From Sphingomonas sp. PP-CE-1G-424 (GTDB lineage: Bacteria; Pseudomonadota; Alphaproteobacteria; Sphingomonadales; Sphingomonadaceae): a stretch of DNA of 64,000 bases. Below are positions 10,657 to 18,360 of the stretch, piece after piece. The position numbers were made by a program, and so were the translations under genes. Positions within the stretch are counted from its first letter, which is position 1. Every line of letters starts with the position of its first letter. The stretch lies in contig NZ_SLXW01000002.1 of assembly GCF_004341085.1 (NCBI RefSeq), positions 930,001 to 994,000 on the forward strand. The letters run 5' to 3'. A model generated the notes under the pieces. The model was given only the letters and a program-made list of their open reading frames with translations, had not been told where the DNA came from and did not search any database.

Positions 10657-11313
10657 ATGCGGACTTGGTTCGGAACTGCCTCGTGCGTGATGATCGCGGT
10701 CTGCGGGTCGACCGGTATCGGCGTGGGAACGGCGGGGGCCTCTCCGTCCCGCCCGAGCCTCGACTGGCGCCGGGTCGCCACCACCGCGGACCGCGCGCGG
10801 CTGCGGAGCTGGCGCGAAGCATGGGTCAACGCGCTCGCGCAGGTCGATCCCCGCGAAGTGACGGGCGATCCCGTCCTGTTCGATCCCGATCGTTCGTTGG
10901 TCGACCCGTTGCCACCCTCGGGCGCGTATCGGTGCCGGACCTACAAGCTCGGCGCGCGCGCGGGGATTGGTCCGACCTTTACGCGGTCAGGCTGGTTCGC
11001 CTGCCGGTTCGGCGCCAGCGATGATGATGGCGACGACTCCGACGACGATGGCGAGAGCGTGGTCAGCCTCGTCAAGCTCGACGGATCGCAGCGCCCGGTC
11101 GGCACGGTCTTCGCCGACACCGATTTTCGCGCCGTCTTTCTCGGGACTATGGAACTTGGCGATGAAAAGCGCCCGATGCGCTATGGTCGCGACGCCAACC
11201 GCGACATGGCTGGGCTGATCGAACGGATCGGCACGGAGCGCTGGCGCGTGGTGCTGCCCTATCCCCGGTTTGAATCGGTGCTCGACGTCGTCGAACTGGT
11301 GCCCGCCAGCTAG
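10657..11313 (+). CDS. Secreted DUF4893 protein
   Basis: A 218-residue exported protein of unknown function that fits the DUF4893 family, common in sphingomonads. A signal peptide covers about the first 29 residues (ending GTAGASPS). The mature part includes LDWRRVATTADRARLRSWR and YRCRTYKLG, then an acidic run (DDDGDDSDDDGE, about residues 125-137) and a C-terminal RVVLPYPRFESVLDVVEL. The acidic run might bind calcium or simply be a linker. ATG 10657 has a GGGGAC sequence upstream. It ends close to the convergent cation transporter gene. Confidence 0.75.
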   Translation: MRTWFGTASCVMIAVCGSTGIGVGTAGASPSRPSLDWRRVATTADRARLRSWREAWVNALAQVDPREVTGDPVLFDPDRSLVDPLPPSGAYRCRTYKLGARAGIGPTFTRSGWFACRFGASDDDGDDSDDDGESVVSLVKLDGSQRPVGTVFADTDFRAVFLGTMELGDEKRPMRYGRDANRDMAGLIERIGTERWRVVLPYPRFESVLDVVELVPAS

Positions 11314-11369
11314 CGCGGGGCCGCCGGCCCCGTGGTTCGGTCTGACGTCCGCTAGCGACGCGTCGCAGT

Positions 11370-12338
11370 TCAGGCAGAGTTTGGGGTAGCGGTCGATACC
11401 GGCGCGAGTGTCGCGTTCTCGCGCTTTTCCGGCCGGATATAGATCGAGGAGAGCGTCGGCACCGCCGCACGTAATTCGGTTTCGATCGCCTCGATCAGCG
11501 TCTCGCCGTCGCCCATCGTCACCGAATCGTCGAAGTCGGCGCTGATCGCCGCGAAGATGCTCTCGGGCGCGGTGTGGATCGTGCGAACGTGGTTGACCGA
11601 GACGATCGCCGGATGCGCGGACACGATCTTGCGGATCGTCGCGATCACCGCCGGGTCGGCACGCTCGCCGATCAGCAAGCCCTTCGATTCGCGCGCGAGC
11701 AGTACCGCGACCAGCGCGAGGATCACCCCGATCGCGATCGAGGCGGCGCCGTCGATCCGCGGATCGTTGAATGCATGGCTCGCCCAGATACCGATCCCGG
11801 CGATGACGAGTCCCGCCAGTGCCGCGGAATCCTCGAACAGCACGATGAAGCCGGCCGGGTCCTTCGAGCGGTGGATCGTCTGCCACCAGCCCATGTCGCC
11901 CTTCGACTTGGAGAATTCGCGCACCGCAATCGTCCAGCTACTGCCCTCGAGCGCGAACGAGATCGCGAGGACGACGTAGTTGATGGTCGGGCTGGTAAGC
12001 GGTTCGGGCTGCCGGATATGCCGCCAGCCCTCGAAGATCGACACGCCCGCGCCGATCGCAAAGATCAGGATCGCGACGACGAACGCCCAGAAATACAGCT
12101 CGCGGCCATAGCCGAACGGGTGCGCTTCGTCGGCGGGGCGCTTGGCTTTTTTCTGACCGTAGAGCAGCAAGACCTGGTTGCCGCTGTCGACCACCGAGTG
12201 GAAGCCCTCGGTCAACATCGACGACGATCCGGTCATCCCGGCGGCGACGAATTTCGCCACGCCGATCCCGAGATTGGCGGCGAGGGCGCCGTAGAGGACG
12301 ATGTCGTCCTTGATGCGAGCGGTCAGTGTCTTGGCCAT
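11370..12338 (-). CDS. Cation diffusion facilitator family transporter
   Basis: A 322-residue inner-membrane divalent-cation exporter (CDF family), probably exchanging Zn2+, Fe2+ or a similar ion for protons. Six helices are predicted. The metal site is split between HSVVDS (47-52) and FEDSAALAG (168-176), the pattern of the branch that uses H/D plus E/D ligands. HPFGYGRE (73-80) is also typical. From about 215 a cytoplasmic C-terminal domain follows (HPAIVSVNHVRTIHTAPE). The metal cannot be named from this pattern. The start ATG 12338 begins MAKTLTARIK. Single gene, convergent with the DUF4893 gene. Confidence 0.88.
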   Translation of the reverse strand: MAKTLTARIKDDIVLYGALAANLGIGVAKFVAAGMTGSSSMLTEGFHSVVDSGNQVLLLYGQKKAKRPADEAHPFGYGRELYFWAFVVAILIFAIGAGVSIFEGWRHIRQPEPLTSPTINYVVLAISFALEGSSWTIAVREFSKSKGDMGWWQTIHRSKDPAGFIVLFEDSAALAGLVIAGIGIWASHAFNDPRIDGAASIAIGVILALVAVLLARESKGLLIGERADPAVIATIRKIVSAHPAIVSVNHVRTIHTAPESIFAAISADFDDSVTMGDGETLIEAIETELRAAVPTLSSIYIRPEKRENATLAPVSTATPNSA

Positions 12339-12453
12339 CCCGCCGTCCTACACGAGGGGGCGGGGTTGGAAAGGGCGGCCTTCGCAACGGGATGCGTAGT
12401 CGAGCGTGAGATCGACAGTGCTCTGGTAGGCGGACGTACCCGGCATCCCCACT

Positions 12454-12537
12454 CCGTCATCCTGACGAAGGTCAGGATCCAGAGCCTCAAGCTCCAGCGC
12501 CCGTTACCCTGGATCCTGACTTTCGTCAGGATGACGG
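12454..12537. repeat. Palindromic intergenic repeat, CCGTCATCCTGACGAAAGTCAGG family
   Basis: Outer arms CCGTCATCCTGACGAAGG and CTTTCGTCAGGATGACGG enclose about 30 variable bases. Further copies are at 22303 and 40821. It occupies the gap between the CDF gene start and the small gene at 12635. Confidence 0.85.
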
Positions 12538-12572
12538 GCTTCGGGAGCGCACCGTCCTTCTAAACAGGAATA

Positions 12573-12599
12573 CCCGCCGATGGACGAGCCATCGGCGGG
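12573..12599 (-). terminator. Hairpin terminator of the small gene at 12635
   Basis: Perfect 11-base stem (CCCGCCGATGG with CCATCGGCGGG) and a five-base loop. On the minus strand it lies 35 bases after the stop codon and is followed by TATTCCTGTTT, a modest T-rich tail. Confidence 0.7.
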
Positions 12600-12634
12600 A
12601 TCCTTTCCTCCCCAGGAAACTGTGTGAAGCCGGT

Positions 12635-12799
12635 TTAGCCGAGCCGGCCGAGGCGGTGGTACAGCGCACTCATCCGCGTCAGCCGTTCGTCGTCGATCGA
12701 GGTCTTACTGATCATCTCGCCGAGCACTTCCTTCATCAGCGCGAAATCGTTGGTCGAGAAGACGGCGCGGGCGCGGGGTTGTTCGGTAGTCGTCTGCAT
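12635..12799 (-). CDS. Small conserved-looking protein, 54 residues
   Basis: A short gene that a length cut-off would miss. The product begins MQTTTEQPRARAVFSTNDF and continues with FALMKEVLGEMISKTSIDDE, ending MSALYHRLGRLG. It has a very strong ribosome-binding site (AAGGAGG seven bases before the ATG), codon use like its neighbours and its own hairpin terminator. No motif of known function is visible; the charged, helix-prone sequence suggests a soluble protein. It is divergent from the ScfR-like regulator over a 191-base gap, so the regulator might control it. I do not recognise the family. Confidence 0.72.
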   Translation of the reverse strand: MQTTTEQPRARAVFSTNDFALMKEVLGEMISKTSIDDERLTRMSALYHRLGRLG

Positions 12800-12990
12800 G
12801 GCTTGCCTCCTTCGATGATCGTCTTGTCTCTCTCTTTACACCGATCGTGTGCCGAGAGAGGCGATGCACAGGCAATAGCGTTCGAGGTCGGTACGTTGGA
12901 AGACGGTCCCGCGCCGCCGCAACGTCGCGGTGTCCGCCCAGCTTGTGGGACACGTGTCGTTCTGTAAACATCGTGACAGGAGGGTTTGCG

Positions 12991-14373
12991 ATGGCGGAAC
13001 GGAAATTGCTGGCGGGGCATGCGATCCGTCGCTTGCGGCGCGGGGCGGGGCTCACACAGGCGGCGATGGCCGACATGCTCGCGATCAGCCCGAGCTATCT
13101 CAACCTCGTCGAGCGCAACCAGCGACCGATCTCCGCGACGCTGCTGATCAAGCTCGCCGAGAGCTTCGACTTCGATCCGCGATCGCTCGCGGCGGGCGAA
13201 CCGGGAGGCGGTGCGGATGCGATCCGGCGACGGCTGGCCGACCCGATGTTCGCCGACCTCGAGATCGACCGCAACGAAGTCGAGGAATGGCTTGCTAGCG
13301 CCCCCGGCGGTGCGGCGGCATTCGCCCGCGTGTTCGACCGGATCGGCGGCGGCGCAGTGGTCGAAGCGGGCGACGATCCGGTCACGCTCGTCCGCCGCGA
13401 GATCGAGCGTTGGCGCAATCACTTCGCCGACCTCGACGCCGCGGCCGAAGCGCTGGCCGACGAATTGCGGCTCGGCGCAGGCGATCTCTACGGCGCGATC
13501 GCCGAGCGGTTGCGCGCCAAGCACGGCCTGACGATCCGCGTTCTGCCCGCCGACGTGCTGCCGGACACGCTCCGCCGCCTCGACCTGCACGCGCGCCAGT
13601 TGCAGTTAAGCGAGATGCTCGACCCCGCCTCGCGCACGTTCGCAGTCGCGTTCCAGCTCGGCCAGATCGAGGCGAAGGCGGAGATCGATGCGCTGGCGAA
13701 AGGCGCCGGGTTCACCGATCGTGCCGCGGAACGGCTCTATCGCCGCCACCTTCTCGGCTATTTCGCCGCCGCGCTGATGATGCCCTACGCCCGGTTCCTC
13801 CGTGGATGCGAGACGACGGGGTATGACATCGAACTGCTGCAGCGCCGGTTCGGCGCTGGCTTCGAACAGGTGGCGCACCGGCTGACGACGTTGCAACGGG
13901 TCGGCGCACGCGGCTTGCCCTTCTTCATGATCCGGATCGACCGCGCGGGGCAGGCATCGAAGCGCTATCCCGGCGCCAGCGGCGCGGCACTCGTCGAGGC
14001 CGACGGGCGCTGTCCGTTGTGGCGGCTGCATCATGCGTTCGACCGACCGGGCAGCCTGATGGTCCAGCTAGTCGAACTGGAGGACGGCGCGCGCTGGCTG
14101 ACGATGGCGCGCACCGTGACGCCGCAGGGCAGCCGATTTGGCGCAGTGCACGCCGAGTTCGCCATCGGTCTCGGCGTCGCGGCGGCGCAGGCGGGTGTGC
14201 TAGCGGCGGCGAGCGGCTTCGATCTGGCGGGGAGGGCGATGCCGATCGGGCTCGGTTGCCGCGCCTGTTTCCGCAACGATTGCCCGCAGCGTTCGGTCGC
14301 GCCGGCCGGCCGTGCGCTGCTGATCAACGAACGAGAGCGGCGGACGTCCGCGCTGACGTTTGCGGGGGACTGA
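12991..14373 (+). CDS. ScfR/RamB-like XRE-family transcriptional regulator
   Basis: A 460-residue regulator with an N-terminal XRE helix-turn-helix (about 8-62; LTQAAMADMLAISPSYLNLV). A long middle part resembles the IrrE/ImmA-associated domain of short-chain fatty acyl regulators, and the C-terminal cysteine motif CRACFRNDC lies near residue 425. This architecture is that of RamB (glyoxylate-cycle control in corynebacteria) and ScfR/PrpC-type regulators, which sense acyl metabolism. In related genomes such genes often control isocitrate lyase; here aceA is 29 kb away. ATG 12991 follows AGGAGGG (12979-12985). Family call is good; the target is inferred. Confidence 0.83.
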   Translation: MAERKLLAGHAIRRLRRGAGLTQAAMADMLAISPSYLNLVERNQRPISATLLIKLAESFDFDPRSLAAGEPGGGADAIRRRLADPMFADLEIDRNEVEEWLASAPGGAAAFARVFDRIGGGAVVEAGDDPVTLVRREIERWRNHFADLDAAAEALADELRLGAGDLYGAIAERLRAKHGLTIRVLPADVLPDTLRRLDLHARQLQLSEMLDPASRTFAVAFQLGQIEAKAEIDALAKGAGFTDRAAERLYRRHLLGYFAAALMMPYARFLRGCETTGYDIELLQRRFGAGFEQVAHRLTTLQRVGARGLPFFMIRIDRAGQASKRYPGASGAALVEADGRCPLWRLHHAFDRPGSLMVQLVELEDGARWLTMARTVTPQGSRFGAVHAEFAIGLGVAAAQAGVLAAASGFDLAGRAMPIGLGCRACFRNDCPQRSVAPAGRALLINERERRTSALTFAGD

Positions 14374-14390
14374 GGGGGGGGCGCCCTCTC

Positions 14391-14517
14391 GATCCTCCCC
14401 CGCCAGGGGGAGGTGTCGCCGAAGGTGACGGAGGGGGAGGACACAGCACAGAAGTTTGCGCATGCCGCCCCCTCCGTCTGGCAAGTGCCAGCCACCTCCC
14501 CCTGGCGGGGGAGGATT
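14391..14517. repeat. Palindromic intergenic repeat, CTCCCCCGCCAGGGGGAG family
   Basis: Arms ATCCTCCCCCGCCAGGGGGA and its complement bound an element of about 127 bases that also holds an internal GACGGAGGGGG/CCCCCTCCGTC pair. It fills the gap between the regulator and the convergent aldo/keto reductase. Confidence 0.85.
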
Positions 14518-14522
14518 AAGGG

Positions 14523-15470
14523 TCAGGCGCCAGCGACCATCAGCGCGTCCAACTGGTCCTTTGACAATTCCAGCGTCATCGCTGGCAGCAGGTCCTCGAC
14601 CTGCTTCACGCTGGTGGCGCTCGCAATCGGCGCGGTGACGCCCGGCTGCGCGATCAGCCACGCCAGCGCTACCTGCGCGTGGGTCGCGCCAGTAGCTTCG
14701 ACGACCGAGTCCATCGCATCGAGTACAGCCTTGCCGGTACCTTCGAGCAACTCGCCCATCCGACCGCCGCGAACGCTCTGGCCCAGATCGTCCTTCGTCC
14801 GGTACTTGCCGGTGAGGAAGCCCGAGGCGAGCCCGTAATAGGGCAGCACGCCGATGTTCTCGGTGACGCAGTAATCCTGCAATTCGCCCTCGAACTTGGT
14901 GCGGCTGACGAGGTTATATTCGGGCTGGAGCACGTGATAGCGCGGCAGGTCCGACGTCTTGGCAGCCTCGACCGCGGACTTCAGGCGCGCGGCGTGGAAG
15001 TTCGACGCACCGATCACGCGGACTTTCCCCGCATCGACGAGCTTGCCGAACGCTTCGAGGACAGCCTCCTGCGTCTGTGAATCGTCGTCCTGGTGCGCAT
15101 AATACAGGTCGATGCGATCGGTACCGAGGCGCTTCAGCGAGGCTTCGGCAGCTGCGGCGATGCGCGCAGGGGCAAGCTTCTCGCCGCCGTCGCCGGGGAG
15201 CATGCCGACCTTGGTCGCGATCAGGACGTCGTCGCGCTTGCCGCTCGCCTTCAGCCATTCGCCGATCATGCTCTCGGACTCGCCGCCCGTGTGGCCGTCG
15301 ACCCAGGCAGAATAAACGTCGGCGGTATCGATCATCGTGCCGCCGCCCGCGACGAACGCATCGAGCACGGCGAAGCTGGCGGCGCGGTCGGCAGTCCAGC
15401 CGAACACGTTGCCGCCGAGGACAAGCGGGGCGATCTTCAGATCGGTCGAGCCGAGGCGGCGGAGAGTCAT
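14523..15470 (-). CDS. Aldo/keto reductase
   Basis: A 315-residue NADPH-dependent oxidoreductase with the (beta/alpha)8 fold of the AKR superfamily. D48/D51 and Y53 in MIDTADVYS, the lysine in IATKVG and the histidine in LYYAHQDDD supply the usual tetrad; PEYNLVSR is the conserved strand near the cofactor. It belongs to the YajO/Tas-like branch, whose substrates are varied aldehydes and ketones. ATG 15470 overlaps the stop of the small upstream lipoprotein gene by four bases (ATGA), implying coupled translation. Confidence 0.87.
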   Translation of the reverse strand: MTLRRLGSTDLKIAPLVLGGNVFGWTADRAASFAVLDAFVAGGGTMIDTADVYSAWVDGHTGGESESMIGEWLKASGKRDDVLIATKVGMLPGDGGEKLAPARIAAAAEASLKRLGTDRIDLYYAHQDDDSQTQEAVLEAFGKLVDAGKVRVIGASNFHAARLKSAVEAAKTSDLPRYHVLQPEYNLVSRTKFEGELQDYCVTENIGVLPYYGLASGFLTGKYRTKDDLGQSVRGGRMGELLEGTGKAVLDAMDSVVEATGATHAQVALAWLIAQPGVTAPIASATSVKQVEDLLPAMTLELSKDQLDALMVAGA

Positions 15471-15664
15471 CGGGTCTGATCGCTTTGATTCGAGGGGAGT
15501 TCAGTATCTTCAGGAGCGGCGGCGACCGCGTTCAGATCGACGCTGTTCGCATCGAGCATCGCGGCGGCTTCGTTCAACTGGTGTGCTTCGTCGGCGGTGA
15601 CCGCGCCGGGTTCGCTCGCAGGCGAGCAGGCCGCGAGCAAAGCGGGGAAAAGGGCCGCCGCCAA
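15467..15664 (-). CDS. Small putative lipoprotein, 65 residues, start uncertain
   Basis: The frame encodes a hydrophobic start (LAAALFPALLAAC) with a lipobox-like LAAC, then a short polar tail (SEPGAVTADEAHQLNEAAAM and onwards, ending DQTR). It overlaps the aldo/keto reductase start in ATGA. I place the start at a TTG (15664) because the sequence just upstream is a palindromic repeat. Reading further upstream to 15778 would translate that repeat into a VIPAKAGIS-type peptide, a common annotation artefact. No good ribosome-binding site is visible and the signal lacks basic residues, so the repeat may have displaced the original start. Function unknown. Confidence 0.5.
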   Translation of the reverse strand: MAAALFPALLAACSPASEPGAVTADEAHQLNEAAAMLDANSVDLNAVAAAPEDTELPSNQSDQTR

Positions 15665-15670
15665 ACCTAG

Positions 15671-15757
15671 CCCGTCATGCCAGCGAACGCTGGCATCTTT
15701 CCGTTTGGGTCGCTGGGACCCGAACAAGGAGATCCCAGCTTTCGCTGGGATGACGGG
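15671..15757. repeat. Palindromic intergenic repeat, CCCGTCATGCCAGCG family
   Basis: Outer arms CCCGTCATGCCAGCGAACG and CTTTCGCTGGGATGACGGG, about 87 bases overall. Read on the minus strand it encodes the familiar VIPAKAGI peptide. It abuts the small lipoprotein gene. Confidence 0.85.
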
Positions 15758-15785
15758 AGTGGGTGGGCGGCGGTCCATGCAGAGA

Positions 15786-16157
15786 TCAGTCCTTGATCGC
15801 GTTGCCGGCGCGGGTCAGCGCGTTGCCGGTGGCGTCGGCGGCGCGGTCTGCACCGTTGCTGATCGCAGCACCCGCACGGTCTGCACCGGCCTCGATCCGG
15901 TCACCGGCGCGGTCGGCCTTGGCGTCGAGATGATCGGTGGAGTTGTCGATCTTGGCACCGGCGTTGTCGAGCGAACGCTCGGCCGAACCCAGCGCGCGAT
16001 CGCTGGCGGCGCTGACGTCGTCGACGGCATTGGCGGTGGTTGCGCTGGCATCGGCGGCGATCGCGTTGGCCGCCTGTGCGGTCTGGTCCTGCGCGTTGTT
16101 GCTGCAGGCTGCGAGGCCGGCGGTGAGCGCCAGGGCGGGGATCAGGAACTTCTTCAT
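15786..16157 (-). CDS. Alanine-rich lipoprotein of unknown function
   Basis: A 123-residue lipoprotein. MKKFLIPALALTAGLAAC is a clear type II signal with the lipidated cysteine at residue 18. The mature part is low-complexity, rich in alanine, aspartate and asparagine, with recurring short units such as DRAG and ADRA (for example DAKADRAGDRIEAGADRAG), likely forming a long amphipathic helix or an extended spacer in the periplasm. No enzymatic motif. It is divergent from the methionine operon. The next gene on the same strand lies beyond a repeat, so it is probably monocistronic. Confidence 0.75.
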   Translation of the reverse strand: MKKFLIPALALTAGLAACSNNAQDQTAQAANAIAADASATTANAVDDVSAASDRALGSAERSLDNAGAKIDNSTDHLDAKADRAGDRIEAGADRAGAAISNGADRAADATGNALTRAGNAIKD

Positions 16158-16314
16158 AGGTATCTACTCCCGTGGATGTCGTCTTGTGGACCGGGTAATG
16201 CCCAGCCCATAGCGCAATCGAACGCGGATAAAGCGTTTCCGATCCGTCACGATCGGCCGCGATGCGATAAGTCGCGGGCGGATATGGCCAATGTCGAAGA
16301 CGCGCACGCCTGCG

Positions 16315-16351
16315 TTGACCTCATATAAAGAATTCTTTATATGTCTGTGCA
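16315..16351 (+). promoter_or_regulatory. Promoter and operator of the sahR-metF-metH operon, leaderless start
   Basis: TTGACC (16315-16320) and TATATG (16338-16343) are 17 bases apart, a textbook promoter. A perfect 22-base palindrome (16322-16343, arm CATATAAAGAA and its complement) fills the spacer and covers the -10. The predicted transcription start falls at or next to the ATG at 16351, which has no ribosome-binding site, so the mRNA is probably leaderless. The palindrome is the expected kind of site for the ArsR-type regulator encoded immediately downstream. Confidence 0.8.
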
Positions 16352-17304
16352 TGACGATGGCGCTCGAAATCTTCCGTGCTTTGGCGGACGCGACCCGGTT
16401 GCGGATTCTCGCGCTGTTGCGGCGGATGGAGCTGTCGGTCGGCGAGCTGGCGCAGGTGCTCGGTCAGAGCCAGCCACGCGTGTCGCGCCATGTGAAGATC
16501 CTGTGCGATGCCGGGCTTGCGGAACGCCGCAAGGAAGGCAGCTGGGTGTTCGTCGCGCTGGGGTCTGCGGACGTGGTCGAGCCGGTCGCGGGAGCACTCG
16601 ACGTCTGGGCGAAGGCCGAGCCGGATCACTGGGCGGTGGCTGACGCAGCGCGGCTTGCGGCGGTGCGCGCGGATCGGGCGGCGTCGGCAGCGGCGTGGTT
16701 CGAGGGGCACGCCGACGAGTGGGACGCGATCCGGTCGCTGCATGTTGCCGACAGCGAGGTCGAGGCGGCTATGGCCGCCGTGCTTGGCGATGCGCCGGTC
16801 GGGACATTGATCGATATCGGCACGGGCACGGGGCGGATGCTCGAACTGTTCGGCGGACGGGCGGCGGTCGCGCTCGGGATCGATCGCAGTTCGGAGATGC
16901 TGCGGCTCGCGCGCGCCAAGCTGCACGACATGACGCATGCCGAACTGCGCCAGGCGGACCTGTACGCGCTGCCGATGGCGGATGCCGCAGCGGACGTCGC
17001 GATCCTGCATCACGTGTTGCACTTCGCGCAGCAGCCGGGTGCGGCGGTGAGTGAAGCGGCGCGAGTGCTGGCTCCTGGCGGACGGTTGCTGATCGCCGAC
17101 TTTGCCAGCCACGACCGCGAGGAACTGCGGTTGCGCGATGCGCATACGCGTCTCGGGTTCGCGGACGAGCAGATGGCGGCGTGGTTCGAGGCGGCGGGCC
17201 TGCAGACGGCGCGCGTCGAGACGCTCGAGGGCGGTGAGTTGACGGTGAAATTATGGCTCGGTCGGAAGATCGGCGCGAGCTTGCGTGAGGTGAAGGCGGC
17301 ATGA
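16351..17304 (+). CDS. sahR: ArsR-family regulator fused to a SAM-dependent methyltransferase domain (SahR-like)
   Basis: A 317-residue two-domain protein. Residues 1-90 are an ArsR/SmtB winged helix (LADATRLRILALLRR, then LGQSQPRVSRHVKILCDAG) without the usual metal-binding cysteines. From about 110 comes a class I methyltransferase fold with motif I IDIGTGTG (154-161), and ILHHVLHFAQQP further on. Fusions of this shape next to methionine-cycle genes are known as SahR, which senses S-adenosylhomocysteine through the methyltransferase-like domain. Here metF follows with a four-base overlap and metH after that, which supports the role. The first codon, 16351, coincides with the predicted transcription start. 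ATG 16357 is possible. Confidence 0.82.
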   Translation: MTMALEIFRALADATRLRILALLRRMELSVGELAQVLGQSQPRVSRHVKILCDAGLAERRKEGSWVFVALGSADVVEPVAGALDVWAKAEPDHWAVADAARLAAVRADRAASAAAWFEGHADEWDAIRSLHVADSEVEAAMAAVLGDAPVGTLIDIGTGTGRMLELFGGRAAVALGIDRSSEMLRLARAKLHDMTHAELRQADLYALPMADAAADVAILHHVLHFAQQPGAAVSEAARVLAPGGRLLIADFASHDREELRLRDAHTRLGFADEQMAAWFEAAGLQTARVETLEGGELTVKLWLGRKIGASLREVKAA

Positions 17305-18245
17305 CGAACATTTCGATCCCCCAACTGGCCGAAGCGCGCCGCGCGCTCGAAGAACCGCTGTTCGCGGATCTTGCGGGTGATGTCGGCTTAAGCTTCGAGT
17401 TCTTCCCTCCGAAGAGCGAGAAAATGGAGACGCAGCTCTGGGAGGCAATCCGCACGCTAGAGCCGCTCGGCCCGGATTTCGTGTCGGTGACGTATGGCGC
17501 GGGCGGGTCCACGCGCGAGCGGACGCATGCGACGGTGGCGCGGATCCAGCGCGAGACGTCGATGAACGCCGCCGCGCATCTGACCTGCGTCGAGGCGACC
17601 AAGGCCGAGATCGACCAGGTGGCCGAGGAATATTGGGCAGCGGGCGTGCGCCATATCGTCGCGCTGCGCGGCGACATGCCCACTTTGGGCCAGCCGTATC
17701 AGGCGCATCCGGGCGGGTATGAAAACGCCGCGGCTTTGGTCGCCGGTCTGCGGAAGCTGCACCCGTTCGAGATCTCGGTCGCAGCGTATCCTGAATGCCA
17801 TCCGGAATCGGGCGGTCACGACGCCGACATCGACAATCTGAAGCGCAAGATCGATGCCGGTGCGACCCGCGCGATCACACAGTTCTTCTTCTCGCCCGAA
17901 GCGTATTTCCGGTTTCGCGACCGGGTTGCGGCGGCGGGGATCACCGCGCAGATCTTGCCGGGAATCCTGCCGGTCTCGAACGTCGCGCAGACGCGGAAAT
18001 TCGCGGGGCTGTGTGGCGCTGAGATCCCGGCGTGGATGGACCGGCTGTTCGAGGGGCTCGACGATCATCCCTCGGCTCGGCAACTCGTCGCGGCGACGAT
18101 CGCGGCCGAGATGTGCCGGCGGCTCTACGCGGGCGGCGTGAAGGATTTCCACTTCTACACGCTCAACCGCGCGGAGCTGGCCTATGCGATCTGCCACATG
18201 CTCGGCGTGCGCGCGAAGCCGGTCGACAAGGTCGCCGCGGCATAA
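17301..18245 (+). CDS. metF: Methylenetetrahydrofolate reductase
   Basis: A FAD enzyme of 314 residues that reduces 5,10-methylene-THF to 5-methyl-THF, the methyl donor for MetH. Landmarks are SFEFFPPKSEKME with the catalytic-region glutamate, VSVTYGAGGSTR, HLTCVEATKAEI, HIVALRGDMP and TRAITQFFF. Length is a little above the E. coli enzyme because of an N-terminal extension of about 20 residues. ATG 17301 overlaps the regulator stop (ATGA), so the two are translationally coupled. It is followed by a repeat and then the first MetH module. Confidence 0.95.
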   Translation: MTNISIPQLAEARRALEEPLFADLAGDVGLSFEFFPPKSEKMETQLWEAIRTLEPLGPDFVSVTYGAGGSTRERTHATVARIQRETSMNAAAHLTCVEATKAEIDQVAEEYWAAGVRHIVALRGDMPTLGQPYQAHPGGYENAAALVAGLRKLHPFEISVAAYPECHPESGGHDADIDNLKRKIDAGATRAITQFFFSPEAYFRFRDRVAAAGITAQILPGILPVSNVAQTRKFAGLCGAEIPAWMDRLFEGLDDHPSARQLVAATIAAEMCRRLYAGGVKDFHFYTLNRAELAYAICHMLGVRAKPVDKVAAA

Positions 18246-18351
18246 TTCCCCTCCCGCCTGCGGGAGGGGTTAGGGGAGGGGCTGGCCCAACCCGACCGTC
18301 TCGCTTGCGGCACTTCCCTCCCCCGACCCCTCCCGCCAGCGGGAGGGGAGG
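18246..18351. repeat. Palindromic intergenic repeat, CCCCTCCCGCCTGCGGGAGGGG family
   Basis: Outer arms TTCCCCTCCCGCCTGCGGGA and its counterpart (TCCCGCCAGCGGGAGGGGAG) delimit about 105 bases between metF and the first metH gene, within the presumed operon. Confidence 0.85.
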
Positions 18352-18360
18352 AGATCGACG

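Noticed and set aside
15665-15778. N-terminal extension of the small lipoprotein containing a VIPAKAGI peptide
   Set aside because: This peptide is the translation of a palindromic repeat and is a known artefact in this group.
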